From positions 5,023,001 through 5,087,000 of the forward strand of contig NZ_FMHW01000002.1 in the NCBI RefSeq assembly GCF_900090325.1: a stretch of DNA of 64,000 nucleotides, written 5' to 3'. The notes under the pieces were generated by a model, which searched no databases, was not told where the DNA came from, and worked only from the letters and a program-made list of their open reading frames with translations. Source of the stretch: Micromonospora pallida (GTDB lineage: Bacteria; Actinomycetota; Actinomycetes; Mycobacteriales; Micromonosporaceae). Positions 34,412 to 43,491 of this stretch are shown here, piece by piece (the first letter of the stretch is position 1; every line of letters starts with the position of its first letter). Both the position numbers and the translations under genes were made by a program.

Positions 34412-37400
34412 GTGCGGCGGAGACGATTTTACAGACTGGCAACAATCATGTCGGCGGCGCTGGTCGTGGGTACCGCCTCGGTGCTGCCGGCGGCCGCCGC
34501 GCCGGATACGCCGGGCGCGTCCGGCGCCTCCGGCTGGCAGACGGGCGGCGCGGCCCGTCCCGACGACGGGCACTGGGTCACCCTGGTCACCGGCGACCGC
34601 GTTTACCTGGCCGACAAGCGGGTCTCGGTGATCCCCGGCGTCGGCCGGGAGCGGATCGGCTTCAGCCAGTTCACCCAGGAGGACCACCAGTACGTGGTGC
34701 CGAACGACGCGCTGCGGCTGGTCTCCGCCGGACAGGTGGACCGCCGGCTGTTCGACGTCACCGGGCTGGTCGAGGCAGGCTACGACGACGCGCACCTGAG
34801 CGAGCTGCCGACCATCGTCGGGCACCCGGGGACCGCGGGCCGGGCGCCGCTGCGGGCCAACGGAGGATCGCGGGTGACCCGGGCGCTGCCCAGCGTGGGC
34901 GGCTCGGCGGTGCGGGTGGACAAGAGGCGGGCTGCGACCTTCTGGGCCGACATCACCGCCAAGGGCAGCAAGTTCGGCAAGCTCTGGCTGGACGGCCGGC
35001 GCACGGTCAGCCTCGACCAGAGCGTGCCGCAGATCGGTGCGCCGCAGGCGTGGTCGGCCGGGTACGACGGAGCCGGGGTCACCGTCGCCGTCCTGGACAC
35101 CGGGGTCGACGACACCCACCCCGACCTGGTCGGGCGGATCGCGGAGAAGCAGGACTTCACCGGCGCCGGGGACGCCAGCGACACGGTCGGACACGGCACC
35201 CACGTGGCGGCCACCATCGCGGGTACCGGGGCGGGCTCCGACGGCCGGTACCGCGGTGTCGCGCCCGGCGCCTCGCTGCTGATCGGCAAGGTCTGCGAGA
35301 CCCGCAACTGCGCGGAGTCGGCGATCCTCGCCGGCATGGAGTGGGCGGCGCCGCGCGCGAAGGTCATCAACATGAGCCTCGGCGGACCGGATGTGGGCGA
35401 CGATCCGATGAAGGCGGCGGTGAACACGCTGACCGCGCAGACCGGGGCGCTGTTCGTCATCGCGGCCGGCAACAACGGCCAGGACGGCGGCGTCTCCTCG
35501 CCGGCCACCGCCGACGCCGCGCTCGCGGTGGGCGCGGTGGACAAGCAGGACAACCTGGCCGACTTCTCCAACCGTGGGCCGCGCTCGGACGGCGCCATCA
35601 AGCCGGAGATCACCGCACCCGGCGTCGGCATCGTCGCGGCACTCTCCAAGGACAGCCAGTACCCGGTCTACGCTCCCGGGTACACCCAGCTGAACGGCAC
35701 CTCGATGGCAACGCCGCACGTGGCCGGAGCCGCCGCGCTGCTGGCCGACCAGCACCCGGGCTGGGCCGCTGGCGAGCTCAAGGCGCAGCTGATGGCCTCG
35801 GCCAAGCCGAACCCAGCGCTGAACGCGTTTCAGCAGGGTGCCGGACGGGTGGACGTGGGCCGCGCCGTCCAGCAGGCGGTGCTGCCCAGCCCGACCAGCC
35901 TTGGTCTGGGTGTCCAGTCCTACCCGGCCGACGACGACGTGCCGGTGACCCGGACCGTGACCTACCGCAACGACAGCCCGGTCGCGGTGACCCTGAACCT
36001 GACCGTGTCGGCGACCGGCCCCGAGGGCTCGGCGGCACCGGCCGGCATGTTCACGGTCAGCCCGGGCCAGTTGACCATCCCGGCCGGCGGCACCGCCGGA
36101 GCCACGGTCACCGCCGACACCCGGGTGAACAGCGCCACCGGCCTGTTCAGCGGGGCCGTGGTGGCCAGCTCCGTGGACGGCACAGTCTCCGTCCGGGTGC
36201 CGGTAGCCGTCACCAAGGAACACGAGTCGCGCAAGCTGTCGGTAAAGCTCATCGACCGCAACGGAGCGCCCGCCAGTAACTACTCGCTCAGTATCGTGGG
36301 CGTCGACTTCTTCACCTTCAAGGTGCCGTACGACGCTTCAGGATCCCTCACGACCTCGTTGCGGCCCGGCCGGTTCACCGTCCAGGCGACCGTCCTCACG
36401 GACGAGGCTGACGGCACCAGCTCGACCCTGCTGACGTACCCGGTCTTCACGGTCACCTCCGGCAGCGACGCCGAACTGGTGCTGGACGCCCGCAAGGGAA
36501 CCTCGGCCTCGGTCACCGTGCCAGACGCCGGGGCCGCCAGCCACAGCGCCCACCTCGGCTTCTACCGGACGGTTCCGTTCGGGTACGGGCTGGACTTCCG
36601 AATCAGCGGGAACACCTTCGACAAGCTGTACATGGCGAACGTGGGCAGCCCGGTACCGGCGGACGCGGGCACGCTCACCAGCGAGGTACGTACGGTCTGG
36701 GCACAGCAGAACGCCGACGGTACCTTCGACAACTCGCCCTACGAGTACGACCTCGTCTGGTTCCGCCAGGGTGACCTGTTCACCAACTTCCGGCACACCG
36801 TCAAGAAGAACGAGTTGGCCACTGTGGTCAACCGATTCCACTCGGTCACGCCGGATAGGCAGAACGGGTACATGCACAACTGGGGCATCCCGGCGTCGGG
36901 TGGCAGCGCGATCTCCGCACCCATCCCGTTCACCATCCCCAGCGAGCGCACCATCTACCACTCCGCCCGCGACACGGTCTGGCGGACCATGTGGCAGCAG
37001 GTTGGGCCGGGGTACGGGACGCAGTTGCTCAGGGACGACGTGACGTACCAGGCGGGCCAGCGGTCCGTGGTGAACTGGCAGAAGGGGCCGGCCGCGCCGA
37101 TCTTCAACGGGTACCGGTGGGGGCCGGTGACCTTCGTCCGGCAGGGCAACGTCATGAGTTTCCACGTGCCACCGTTCGGGGACCAGGCCGGGCACACCGG
37201 GTTTTCGTCCCTGGACACCGGGCAGACGAAGTTCTACCAGGACGACAAGCTGCTCGCGGACGTCCCCACCTATTTCTACGACGCGGCGGGCCCGGTAACC
37301 GCGGCGGAGAGCACGTACCGGCTGGAGTACGAGACGACCCGCGGCGCGGACGGCGGGTTCGACAACAGCACGGCGATCAGCGGCAGATGGACGTTCCGCT

Positions 37401-37753
37401 CCGCCGAGACACCAGGTGACAGGCCGACCGCCCTGCCGCTCGCCTCGGTCCGGTTCCAACCGGAGTTGGACCTCCACAACAGTGCGCGCGGTGGTGGGGT
37501 GCTCCCGGTCCCGCTCAGCATCGAGCGCCAGCCGGGCGCGGCCGCCTCCAACCTGACGTCGGTCAACGTCGAGGTGTCGTACGACGAGGGAGCGACCTGG
37601 CACCGGGTGACGCTGCGGAAGACCGGAGAGGGCGCTTTCCTGGCCCTGCTCGACCAGCCGAAGCGCGGTCACGTGTCGCTGCGCGCCAGCGCGGCCTACG
37701 CCGACGGGGCCACCGTCGACTACACCGTCATCAAGGCGTACCGGCTGCGTTGA
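34412..37753 (+). CDS. large secreted subtilisin-like (S8) serine protease
   Basis: 1113 aa. Signal peptide about 1-29 (RRRRFYRLATIMSAALVVG, cleavage near PAAAA). A propeptide-like region precedes the S8 domain: Asp in VAVLDTGVDDTHPDL (about 229), His in VGHGTHVAATIAG (about 261), oxyanion Asn in AAGNNGQDGG, Ser in NGTSMATPHVAG (about 431). The C-terminal 600 residues are beta-rich, probably Ig/jelly-roll-like domains for substrate or surface binding. GTG 34412 follows AGGAGG. Extracellular protein degradation is likely. Confidence 0.92.
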   Translation: MRRRRFYRLATIMSAALVVGTASVLPAAAAPDTPGASGASGWQTGGAARPDDGHWVTLVTGDRVYLADKRVSVIPGVGRERIGFSQFTQEDHQYVVPNDALRLVSAGQVDRRLFDVTGLVEAGYDDAHLSELPTIVGHPGTAGRAPLRANGGSRVTRALPSVGGSAVRVDKRRAATFWADITAKGSKFGKLWLDGRRTVSLDQSVPQIGAPQAWSAGYDGAGVTVAVLDTGVDDTHPDLVGRIAEKQDFTGAGDASDTVGHGTHVAATIAGTGAGSDGRYRGVAPGASLLIGKVCETRNCAESAILAGMEWAAPRAKVINMSLGGPDVGDDPMKAAVNTLTAQTGALFVIAAGNNGQDGGVSSPATADAALAVGAVDKQDNLADFSNRGPRSDGAIKPEITAPGVGIVAALSKDSQYPVYAPGYTQLNGTSMATPHVAGAAALLADQHPGWAAGELKAQLMASAKPNPALNAFQQGAGRVDVGRAVQQAVLPSPTSLGLGVQSYPADDDVPVTRTVTYRNDSPVAVTLNLTVSATGPEGSAAPAGMFTVSPGQLTIPAGGTAGATVTADTRVNSATGLFSGAVVASSVDGTVSVRVPVAVTKEHESRKLSVKLIDRNGAPASNYSLSIVGVDFFTFKVPYDASGSLTTSLRPGRFTVQATVLTDEADGTSSTLLTYPVFTVTSGSDAELVLDARKGTSASVTVPDAGAASHSAHLGFYRTVPFGYGLDFRISGNTFDKLYMANVGSPVPADAGTLTSEVRTVWAQQNADGTFDNSPYEYDLVWFRQGDLFTNFRHTVKKNELATVVNRFHSVTPDRQNGYMHNWGIPASGGSAISAPIPFTIPSERTIYHSARDTVWRTMWQQVGPGYGTQLLRDDVTYQAGQRSVVNWQKGPAAPIFNGYRWGPVTFVRQGNVMSFHVPPFGDQAGHTGFSSLDTGQTKFYQDDKLLADVPTYFYDAAGPVTAAESTYRLEYETTRGADGGFDNSTAISGRWTFRSAETPGDRPTALPLASVRFQPELDLHNSARGGGVLPVPLSIERQPGAAASNLTSVNVEVSYDEGATWHRVTLRKTGEGAFLALLDQPKRGHVSLRASAAYADGATVDYTVIKAYRLR

Positions 37754-37781
37754 CGACCGCGTCCAGCTCCTAACGACCAGT

Positions 37782-37811
37782 GGGGCCGCCGACACCGGTG
37801 TCGGCGGCCCC
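37782..37811. terminator. hairpin after the secreted protease gene
   Basis: Perfect 15-bp inverted repeat GGGGCCGCCGACACC / GGTGTCGGCGGCCCC with no loop, 28 bases after the stop. Confidence 0.65.
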
Positions 37812-37899
37812 GCTCAGCTGAGCCCCGCACCGTGGTGTCCCAGCCAGGCTCGGTCTCCAGGGCGAACCGGAAACCCGTGCCAAGGGCTGACTGCCAATG

Positions 37900-38130
37900 A
37901 CAAGTGGTGATCACCGCGCGGCCCCCGTTTGTGCAGCTCGACGCTAACTTGATCTTTAACCTGTGCGGCGTGGACGGGATTGACGGACTTCGTCTTCTTT
38001 GCGGCTGCTGTTTTGGTGTTCGTGGTGGTCGCGGTGTGGACGTCGTAACGCGGGGGGTGGTTGTTGCGGCGGCCGGGTGGCCGCCCTGGTCCTGGCCGGG
38101 AGGTTTTGGGTGCACCGGCCGGGCAGGTGG
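37900..38130 (-). pseudogene. 3' part of an interrupted transposase gene
   Basis: Minus-strand reading gives CPAGAPKTSRPGPGRPPGRR, NNHPPRYDVHTATTT and a Lys-rich end, the C-terminus of a transposase type I recall as NF041680-like (DDE family). It continues exactly in frame from the 5' part at 39768 once the IS1182 element and one GTGG copy are removed. The C-terminal end is uncertain; the frame stays open to 37814. Confidence 0.65.
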
Positions 38131-39767
38131 GAGCCTGTCGCACAGCTTTCGATCTTGAGTTGTCAAGCGGCCTTCGGTCTGGCGTCGTGACGAAAGATCT
38201 TGTTCAGGTTGTGCACGATGCCGAGCAGTTTGATCTCGGCGTCGACGTCGCTGGTGCCGCGGTGGTGCAGGCGGCGTCCGAACCGTTGGAAGAGTTGGGC
38301 GAAGCCGGGTTCGACGAGGGCGCCGCGGCGGGCGTAGAGCTGCTTGCCTTCGGTGGATGCCAGTCGGGCTGCCATGTCGCGGTGGCCGGCGGGGACGTCC
38401 TGGCTGCGTGGCGTGGTGGCCCTGGTCTGGTCGTACTCCTTGGTGAGCGACACGAGCAGCGGAAGGTCTGCCAGGGCGGTGAAGTTCGCGGTGCTGGCGT
38501 ATCCGCTGTCGGCCAGCCACGCCTCGACATCGGCGGTGAGGCCTGCGGTCGCGCAGTTGTGCTGAGCGCGTCTGATGACCGGAACCAGGGCAGTGGTGTC
38601 GGACGGATTGTCGTGCAGCTCGATCGCGAGGAGGATCTGGTTGCGGGAGCAGGCGATCTGCACGTTGTAGCCCTGCACGTAGCCGCCGTGCTTGCCGAGC
38701 ATGAGCCGCGACGCCGGATCGGTGAGTGATGCCCTGGCAGCCGCAGACGGGATTGGCCGAGGGTTGAGCGCATGGTGCAGCCCGGCCTGCGCCCTGGCCA
38801 GCCGGGCCTGCTGCCGGACGACCTTGGTCTTGGCCTCGATCGCAACTGGTGGGCGCCCGGTGGCGCGCCGCCGTCCCGCGGCCTGGTCCTGCAGGCTCCG
38901 GCGGGCGTAGTCGGCCAGCCGCTGCTGCTGGGCGGCGGTGACGTCGGCGAGGCGCTGGACGGCCCTGGCCACCATCCGCTCGGCGGCCTCGACCTTGATC
39001 CGGATCTCGCCGGCCGAGGGCAGCACGCGTTCATGCAGCTTGTCCCGGGCCATTCGGGCTCGCGCCAGGCGGTCGCCGAGTCGAGACAGCCGCCGCAGGC
39101 AGCTGCCGGCGGCGGTGTGCCAGGTGCTGTCTTCGGCGGCTGCTGGGGCGTCCATGTCACCCATCAACTGGTCAACCTCGGCTTCGCCATCGGCGATCAT
39201 GGTCTCCAGCGCGTGGAGGCTGCGGTTGGTGGAGCGGGCGGCGGCGGCCTGCATCGGTGAACCGTCCACCGCCACCGCGGCCAGGTCCACCAGCCCACGC
39301 TGGGCGCAAAGCGCCAGGACCTGCACGAACAGCGCCTTCATACCGTCACGATGACGGCGCAGAAAACGCGCGACGGTGGCATGGTCGATGTGCTGGTTGC
39401 CGGTGATGATCCGGCAGCCCACATCGTCGAGGCACGCCGCCTCGATCCTGCGCGACGAGCGCACGCCCTTGCAGTAGCAGTACAACACCAAGGCCAGCAG
39501 CACCTGCGGTGGATACGCCGCCGCGCCCTGGCCATCGGCGCGGTAGCTCCGCAGGAACTCCGACAGGTCGAGCTCACCGACGACCTTCAGGACCTGCCAG
39601 CAAAGATGCTGCGGCGGCAGCCACCCGCGCAGGTCCTGCCGGGGCAAGAACGAGCCGTCCGAGCAGGAGATGAAGTTGTATGCCACGGCACGACATGATC
39701 GACCATCATGGACAAACCACAGCAACAACTCTTGACAACTCAAGATCGAAAGCTGTGCGACAGGCTC
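38131..39767 (-). mobile_element. IS1182-family insertion sequence
   Basis: 1637-bp element. Terminal inverted repeats are perfect over 37 bp (38131-38167 and 39731-39767), beginning GAGCCTGTCGCACAG. GTGG occurs directly outside both ends (38127-38130 and 39768-39771), a 4-bp target duplication; deleting the element plus one copy restores an unbroken reading frame of the host transposase remnant. It contains one intact transposase gene and appears recently inserted. Confidence 0.93.
38163..39686 (-). CDS. IS1182-family transposase
   Basis: 507 aa. It begins MAYNFISCSDGSFLPRQDLR and WLPPQHLCWQVLKVVGELDL, the characteristic IS1182/DUF772 opening, then HIDHATVARFLRRHRDG. DDE-type catalytic residues are expected at AVDGSPMQ, in the central LADSGY region, and near the C-terminal Glu segment. 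GTG 39686 is chosen by family alignment; an upstream TTG extension would run into the inverted repeat. The stop lies inside the left inverted repeat. Intact and probably active. Confidence 0.92.
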   Translation of the reverse strand: MAYNFISCSDGSFLPRQDLRGWLPPQHLCWQVLKVVGELDLSEFLRSYRADGQGAAAYPPQVLLALVLYCYCKGVRSSRRIEAACLDDVGCRIITGNQHIDHATVARFLRRHRDGMKALFVQVLALCAQRGLVDLAAVAVDGSPMQAAAARSTNRSLHALETMIADGEAEVDQLMGDMDAPAAAEDSTWHTAAGSCLRRLSRLGDRLARARMARDKLHERVLPSAGEIRIKVEAAERMVARAVQRLADVTAAQQQRLADYARRSLQDQAAGRRRATGRPPVAIEAKTKVVRQQARLARAQAGLHHALNPRPIPSAAARASLTDPASRLMLGKHGGYVQGYNVQIACSRNQILLAIELHDNPSDTTALVPVIRRAQHNCATAGLTADVEAWLADSGYASTANFTALADLPLLVSLTKEYDQTRATTPRSQDVPAGHRDMAARLASTEGKQLYARRGALVEPGFAQLFQRFGRRLHHRGTSDVDAEIKLLGIVHNLNKIFRHDARPKAA

Positions 39768-39990
39768 GTGGTCTTCGCGCGGAGGTGCCGAAATCCTCGG
39801 CGGACGCGGGCGTGCCGGGTGACAGGCGCTCGGGTGGTGCGGGTTGCTCCCAAGGCCGGCGCAGGTCGATGGCGAGGGCGCGGGCCAGACGTAGCTGGGT
39901 GTAGGCGGCGAGGATCATCCAGGCCCATCGGTCGGCTGCCTGCGGGGTGCGGATCTTGGGGCAGGTCCAGCCGAGGGAATCGGGGGAACT
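39768..39990 (-). pseudogene. 5' remnant of the interrupted transposase gene
   Basis: Reads SLGWTCPKIRTPQAADRWAW, MILAAYTQLRLARALAIDLR and RPWEQPAPPERLSP, then after a frameshift near 39830 RVRRGFRHLRAKT, joining the remnant left of the IS. The first half of the gene upstream of about 39990 is lost. The frameshift and truncation show it was already dead, or died independently, of the IS insertion. Confidence 0.65.
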
Positions 39991-40246
39991 GGATCTTCCA
40001 CGGCGCGCTCGACGCATCGCCTCTAGTGCGGTCCTACGACCTGCTGAAGCCATGCTCTGTCGGCGGCCTTCAACCTGGCCACACGCTCTACACCTCCTGG
40101 GCAAGCGCCTGGCCACGTCGACCGTCCTCACCGGCGCCGACGAGTACGGCGAAGACGAGGGGAACGCTGCACTTGCGGAACTGGCAGACCTTGCCAGCGA
40201 AATCAGAGTGCTCGACCCGGCCGCCTTTGCGGGCGATGACCACACA
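39991..40246. other. gene-free interval with degraded sequence
   Basis: No intact gene. A plus-strand frame encodes a short acidic helix-like stretch (TGADEYGEDEGNAALAELAD, then LASEIRVLDPAAF) at about 40120-40230 that may be the end of a lost protein; I do not recognise it. Confidence 0.3.
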
Positions 40247-40328
40247 CCCCGTCGATCATGGAGTTGTGGTGTGCGATTGGTGCTGATTGCGAGGTTTGCG
40301 AGGTGCCAAAAGTCCATGATCGACGGGG
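40247..40328. repeat. inverted-repeat element (16-bp arms)
   Basis: CCCCGTCGATCATGGA (40247-40262) and TCCATGATCGACGGGG (40313-40328) are perfect inverted copies enclosing 50 bases. The compact, self-contained shape resembles a REP/MITE-like unit; it sits beside the transposase remnant. Confidence 0.6.
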
Positions 40329-40362
40329 CGGTGGGGAGCTGCGGTTGGAGGGGGTGGTGCAG

Positions 40363-40397
40363 GCGGGCCGCCGGCACGGGACCTGCCGGCGGCCCGC
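40363..40397. terminator. hairpin in the 40.3-40.6 kb interval
   Basis: Perfect 12-bp stem GCGGGCCGCCGG / CCGGCGGCCCGC with an 11-base loop. The interval from here to 40640 has no gene that I can support. Confidence 0.4.
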
Positions 40398-40640
40398 GAG
40401 CGACCCGCTCGTCAGGAACGGGGGACCCGACGCGATCGGGCCGCGCCATCAACGGTACGCGCGCGGTGGCCGATCTGCCGTCCCCCCGCGACGCCGCGGT
40501 TTTCCGTACCCTCTGCGGTAGCTCATCGTTGTAATCAGGTGACTCCATCCGTGGTGGGGGTCACCGCCGGCCGGGGCCGTCCGTGGTGACACGGCACACC
40601 CCGTCAGGCTCGGTAGACCCTGATCGGCCCGAACCGCGAG

Positions 40641-41285
40641 GTGGCAGTGGCGCCCGACCTTCTCACCGACGTGGCGTCACCCCTGTGGGCGTACCTGATC
40701 CTGCTCGGACTCCTGGCGGTGGACGCCTTCGTCCCGGTGATCCCGACGCAGGCCGTCATGATCACCGGTGGCGCGTTGACCGTCTACGGGGAGCTGAGCC
40801 TGCCGCTGATCATCGGGATCGGGGCGACCGGGGTGTTCGTCGGTGATCTGGCCTGCTATCTGCTTGGCCGGCAGGCACCGGAACGGGTGGTGCCGCGCCC
40901 CCGGCAGCGGGGCCGGGCCCGCCGCGCCGCCGGCCGGTTCACCCAGGGGCTACGCCGTCCCGGGCCGCTGGTGATCCTGCTCTGTCGGTTCGTGCCGGGC
41001 GGACGGATGGCGGCGTGCTTCTCCGCCGGCCGCAGTCGCTACCCGTACCGGCTCTTCCTCTGTTACGAGGCCATCGCCGCGCTGGGCTGGGCCGGCTACG
41101 GCGGGCTCGTCGGCCACCTGGGCGGCGCGGCACTGACCCGGTCGGTGTGGCTGCTGGCGCTGATCGCCGCCGGTGCGGCGGCGGGGTTCGCGGCGGCCGG
41201 CTGGGCGTTGAACCGGGTCGCCGCCCGCCAGACCCGTCCAGCCGACGAAACCTCCCCCGCGCCCGCCGAGGCGACGTCAGCCTGA
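40641..41285 (+). CDS. DedA/SNARE-associated (VTT domain) membrane protein
   Basis: 214 aa, five or so membrane segments. Family marks: FVPVIPTQAVMITGGAL, FVGDLACYLLGR, LLCRFVPGGRMAACFSAGRS (conserved RFxPGxR) and AIAALGWAGYGGLVG. DedA proteins are linked to phospholipid or undecaprenyl-phosphate flipping and membrane homeostasis. The start could be GTG 40641 or GTG 40647. Convergent with lpdA. Confidence 0.85.
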   Translation: MAVAPDLLTDVASPLWAYLILLGLLAVDAFVPVIPTQAVMITGGALTVYGELSLPLIIGIGATGVFVGDLACYLLGRQAPERVVPRPRQRGRARRAAGRFTQGLRRPGPLVILLCRFVPGGRMAACFSAGRSRYPYRLFLCYEAIAALGWAGYGGLVGHLGGAALTRSVWLLALIAAGAAAGFAAAGWALNRVAARQTRPADETSPAPAEATSA

Positions 41286-41337
41286 GCCCCGCCAGGCCAC
41301 GCCCTCGGCCAGCCCCGGGCCGCCGAGCCAGCCCAAG

Positions 41338-41384
41338 GCGGGCGGGCCCCGGCGCGAGGGCCCCGGGGCAGGCCCGCCCCAGGG
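41338..41384. terminator. hairpin between DedA and lpdA genes
   Basis: G/C-only interrupted dyad (GGGCGGGCCCCGG with CCGGGGCAGGCCCGCCC) between convergent genes ending at 41285 and 41386. Confidence 0.5.
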
Positions 41385-41385
41385 G

Positions 41386-42789
41386 TTACTCCAGTTCGTG
41401 CAGCATGAGCTGGCGGGCCGCCTCGGCGATCGAGCCGGAGAGCGACGGGTAGATGGTGAAGGTCTGGGCCAGCTCGTTGACGGTGAGGTTGTTCTCCACC
41501 GCCATGGTGATCGGCAGGATCAGCTCGCTGGCCTTCGGCGCGACCACCACGCCGCCGACCACCTGGCCGCTGGCCGGCCGGCAGAACAGCTTGACGAAAC
41601 CGTCGTCGAGGCCGGCCATCTTCGCCCGCGGGTTGCCCGACAGCGGCAGCATCACCTGCCGGGCCGGCACCTTGCCGGCGTCCACCTCGTTCTGCGACAC
41701 CCCGACGGTGGCCAGCTCCGGGTCGGTGAAGACGTTCGCCGACACAGTCCGTAGCCGCAGCGGCCGGACCGCCTCGCCGAGCGCATGCCACATGGCGATC
41801 CGCCCCTGCATCGCGGCCACGCTCGCCAGCGGGAGCAGGCCGGTGCAGTCCCCGGCGGCGTAGATGCCGGGGACCGTGGTCCGGGAGACCCGGTCGACGG
41901 TCACGTAGCCGCCCTGGGCGAGCCGGACGCCGTACTCGGGCAGGTTGAGGTTCGCGGTGTTCGGCACCGAACCGACCGCGATCAGCGCGTGCGAGCCGTA
42001 CACGACGCGTCCGTCGGAGAGCTGGACCTCGACGCCGCCGTCGGTCCGGCGGACCGCATCGGCGCGGGAGTTGTTGAGGATGCTCATGCCCCGGGAGCGG
42101 AAGACCCGCTCGATGGCCATGGCCGCGTCGGCGTCCTCGTGCGGCATGACCCGGTCCCGACTGGAGACCAGGGTGACCTCCACCCCCATCGCCAGGTACG
42201 CGCTGGCGAACTCCGCACCGGTCACGCCGGAGCCGACCACGATCAAATGTTCGGGCAGTTCGGGAAGGTCGTAGACCTGCCGCCAGGTGAGGATGCGCTC
42301 GCCGTCGGGCGCGGCGGTGGGGAGCTGGCGCGGGGTGGCGCCGGTGGCGATCAGCACGGTGTCCGCGGCGATCGAGTACTCCGGCTCGTCGCCGGCCGGG
42401 GTGACCACGACCCGGTGGGTGTGGCCGAGGGTGTCCTCACCGAGCCGGGCCCGGCCGTCGACCACGTTCACGCCCGCCTTGACGAGCTTGGCATGGATGT
42501 CGGCGGACTGCGCCAGGGCCAGCCGCTTGACCCGGTCGTGGACGGCCTGCGCGTCGACGGTGACCGCCTCCAGGCCGTCCGAGTGCACCCCGAACTCCTC
42601 GGTGTCCCGGTAGCCGGTCACCACAGAGGAGCTGGCGATGAAGGTCTTCGACGGTACGCAGTCCCAGAGCACGCAGGCGCCGCCGGCCCCCTCGGTCTCC
42701 ACCACGGTGACATCGGCGTCGAGCTGGGCGGCGACCAACGCTGCCTCGTACCCGGCCGGCCCGCCGCCGATGATCACGATCCGGCTCAC
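41386..42789 (-). CDS. lpdA: NAD(P)H-quinone dehydrogenase LpdA (flavoprotein reductase family)
   Basis: 467 aa with the two-dinucleotide fold of lipoamide dehydrogenases: RIVIIGGGPAGYEAALVAAQ (FAD), LIVVGSGVTGAEFASAYLAMG (NAD(P)) and YAAGDCTGLLPLAS. The redox region is GACVLWDCVPSKTF, keeping C-x4-C. The C-terminal His-Glu pair of disulfide reductases is absent (IYPSLSGS replaces HPTxSE), as I recall for mycobacterial LpdA (Rv3303c), a quinone reductase tied to oxidative-stress defence. GTG 42789 has GGAGGG at good spacing. Confidence 0.9.
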   Translation of the reverse strand: MSRIVIIGGGPAGYEAALVAAQLDADVTVVETEGAGGACVLWDCVPSKTFIASSSVVTGYRDTEEFGVHSDGLEAVTVDAQAVHDRVKRLALAQSADIHAKLVKAGVNVVDGRARLGEDTLGHTHRVVVTPAGDEPEYSIAADTVLIATGATPRQLPTAAPDGERILTWRQVYDLPELPEHLIVVGSGVTGAEFASAYLAMGVEVTLVSSRDRVMPHEDADAAMAIERVFRSRGMSILNNSRADAVRRTDGGVEVQLSDGRVVYGSHALIAVGSVPNTANLNLPEYGVRLAQGGYVTVDRVSRTTVPGIYAAGDCTGLLPLASVAAMQGRIAMWHALGEAVRPLRLRTVSANVFTDPELATVGVSQNEVDAGKVPARQVMLPLSGNPRAKMAGLDDGFVKLFCRPASGQVVGGVVVAPKASELILPITMAVENNLTVNELAQTFTIYPSLSGSIAEAARQLMLHELE

Positions 42790-42896
42790 AGTGCTCGCCC
42801 TCCGTCGCTACCCATGATGGTTTTCTTTTCCCCAAACTGCCCGACACGCACCGTTCGTATTCTCCCTCGCCCGTCCGCCGGGCTATCGTCATCGCC

Positions 42897-43352
42897 GTGC
42901 GTCATTACGCCGCCTACGGCTCAAACCTGGACCCCGCCCGGATGCGCGCCTACTGCCCGCACTCGCCGATGGTCGGCGTCGGCTGGCTGGAAGGCTGGCG
43001 GTTCACCTTCGCCGGTGAGGACGTCATCGGCTGGGAGGGCGCGGTCAGCACCGTCGTCGAGTCCCCCGGCGACCGGGTGTTCGTGGCGCTCTACGACATC
43101 CACCCGTACGACGCCGCCCAGCTCGACGAGATCGAGGGGGTGACCGCCGGCACGTACCAGAAGCTGCACGTACGGGTCTCGACCCTGGACGGCGACGTGA
43201 CCGCCTGGATCTACGTCTTCGCCGGGTACGAGGGCGGACTCCCCACCGCGTGGTATCTCTCCGAGATCGCCAACGCCGCCGAGAAGGCGGGTGCGCCCGA
43301 CGACTACGTCAAGGAGCTGCGGTCCCGGCCCACCGGCACCGCGTCCGCGTAG
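42897..43352 (+). CDS. gamma-glutamylcyclotransferase-like (AIG2/GGCT) protein
   Basis: 151 aa with the GGCT fold: YAAYGSNLDPARMRAYCP at the N-terminus (YGSNL binding loop) and DAAQLDEIEGVTAGTYQ with the catalytic Glu. Such enzymes release 5-oxoproline from gamma-glutamyl compounds. TATCGT lies 7 bases before GTG 42897, a leaderless pattern. Divergent from lpdA. Confidence 0.85.
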   Translation: MRHYAAYGSNLDPARMRAYCPHSPMVGVGWLEGWRFTFAGEDVIGWEGAVSTVVESPGDRVFVALYDIHPYDAAQLDEIEGVTAGTYQKLHVRVSTLDGDVTAWIYVFAGYEGGLPTAWYLSEIANAAEKAGAPDDYVKELRSRPTGTASA

Positions 43353-43491
43353 CACGTCCGACACCCCTTCAGTCTGCGCTGGTGGTCGCTGGTCTGCCCG
43401 ACCGACCCCACCCCGGGTAGGTTGACGCACCCGAAAAGCACCCGAGAGTGGAGCACCGGTCACGCACTGCTAAGTCAACGGGTCCGGGTCG

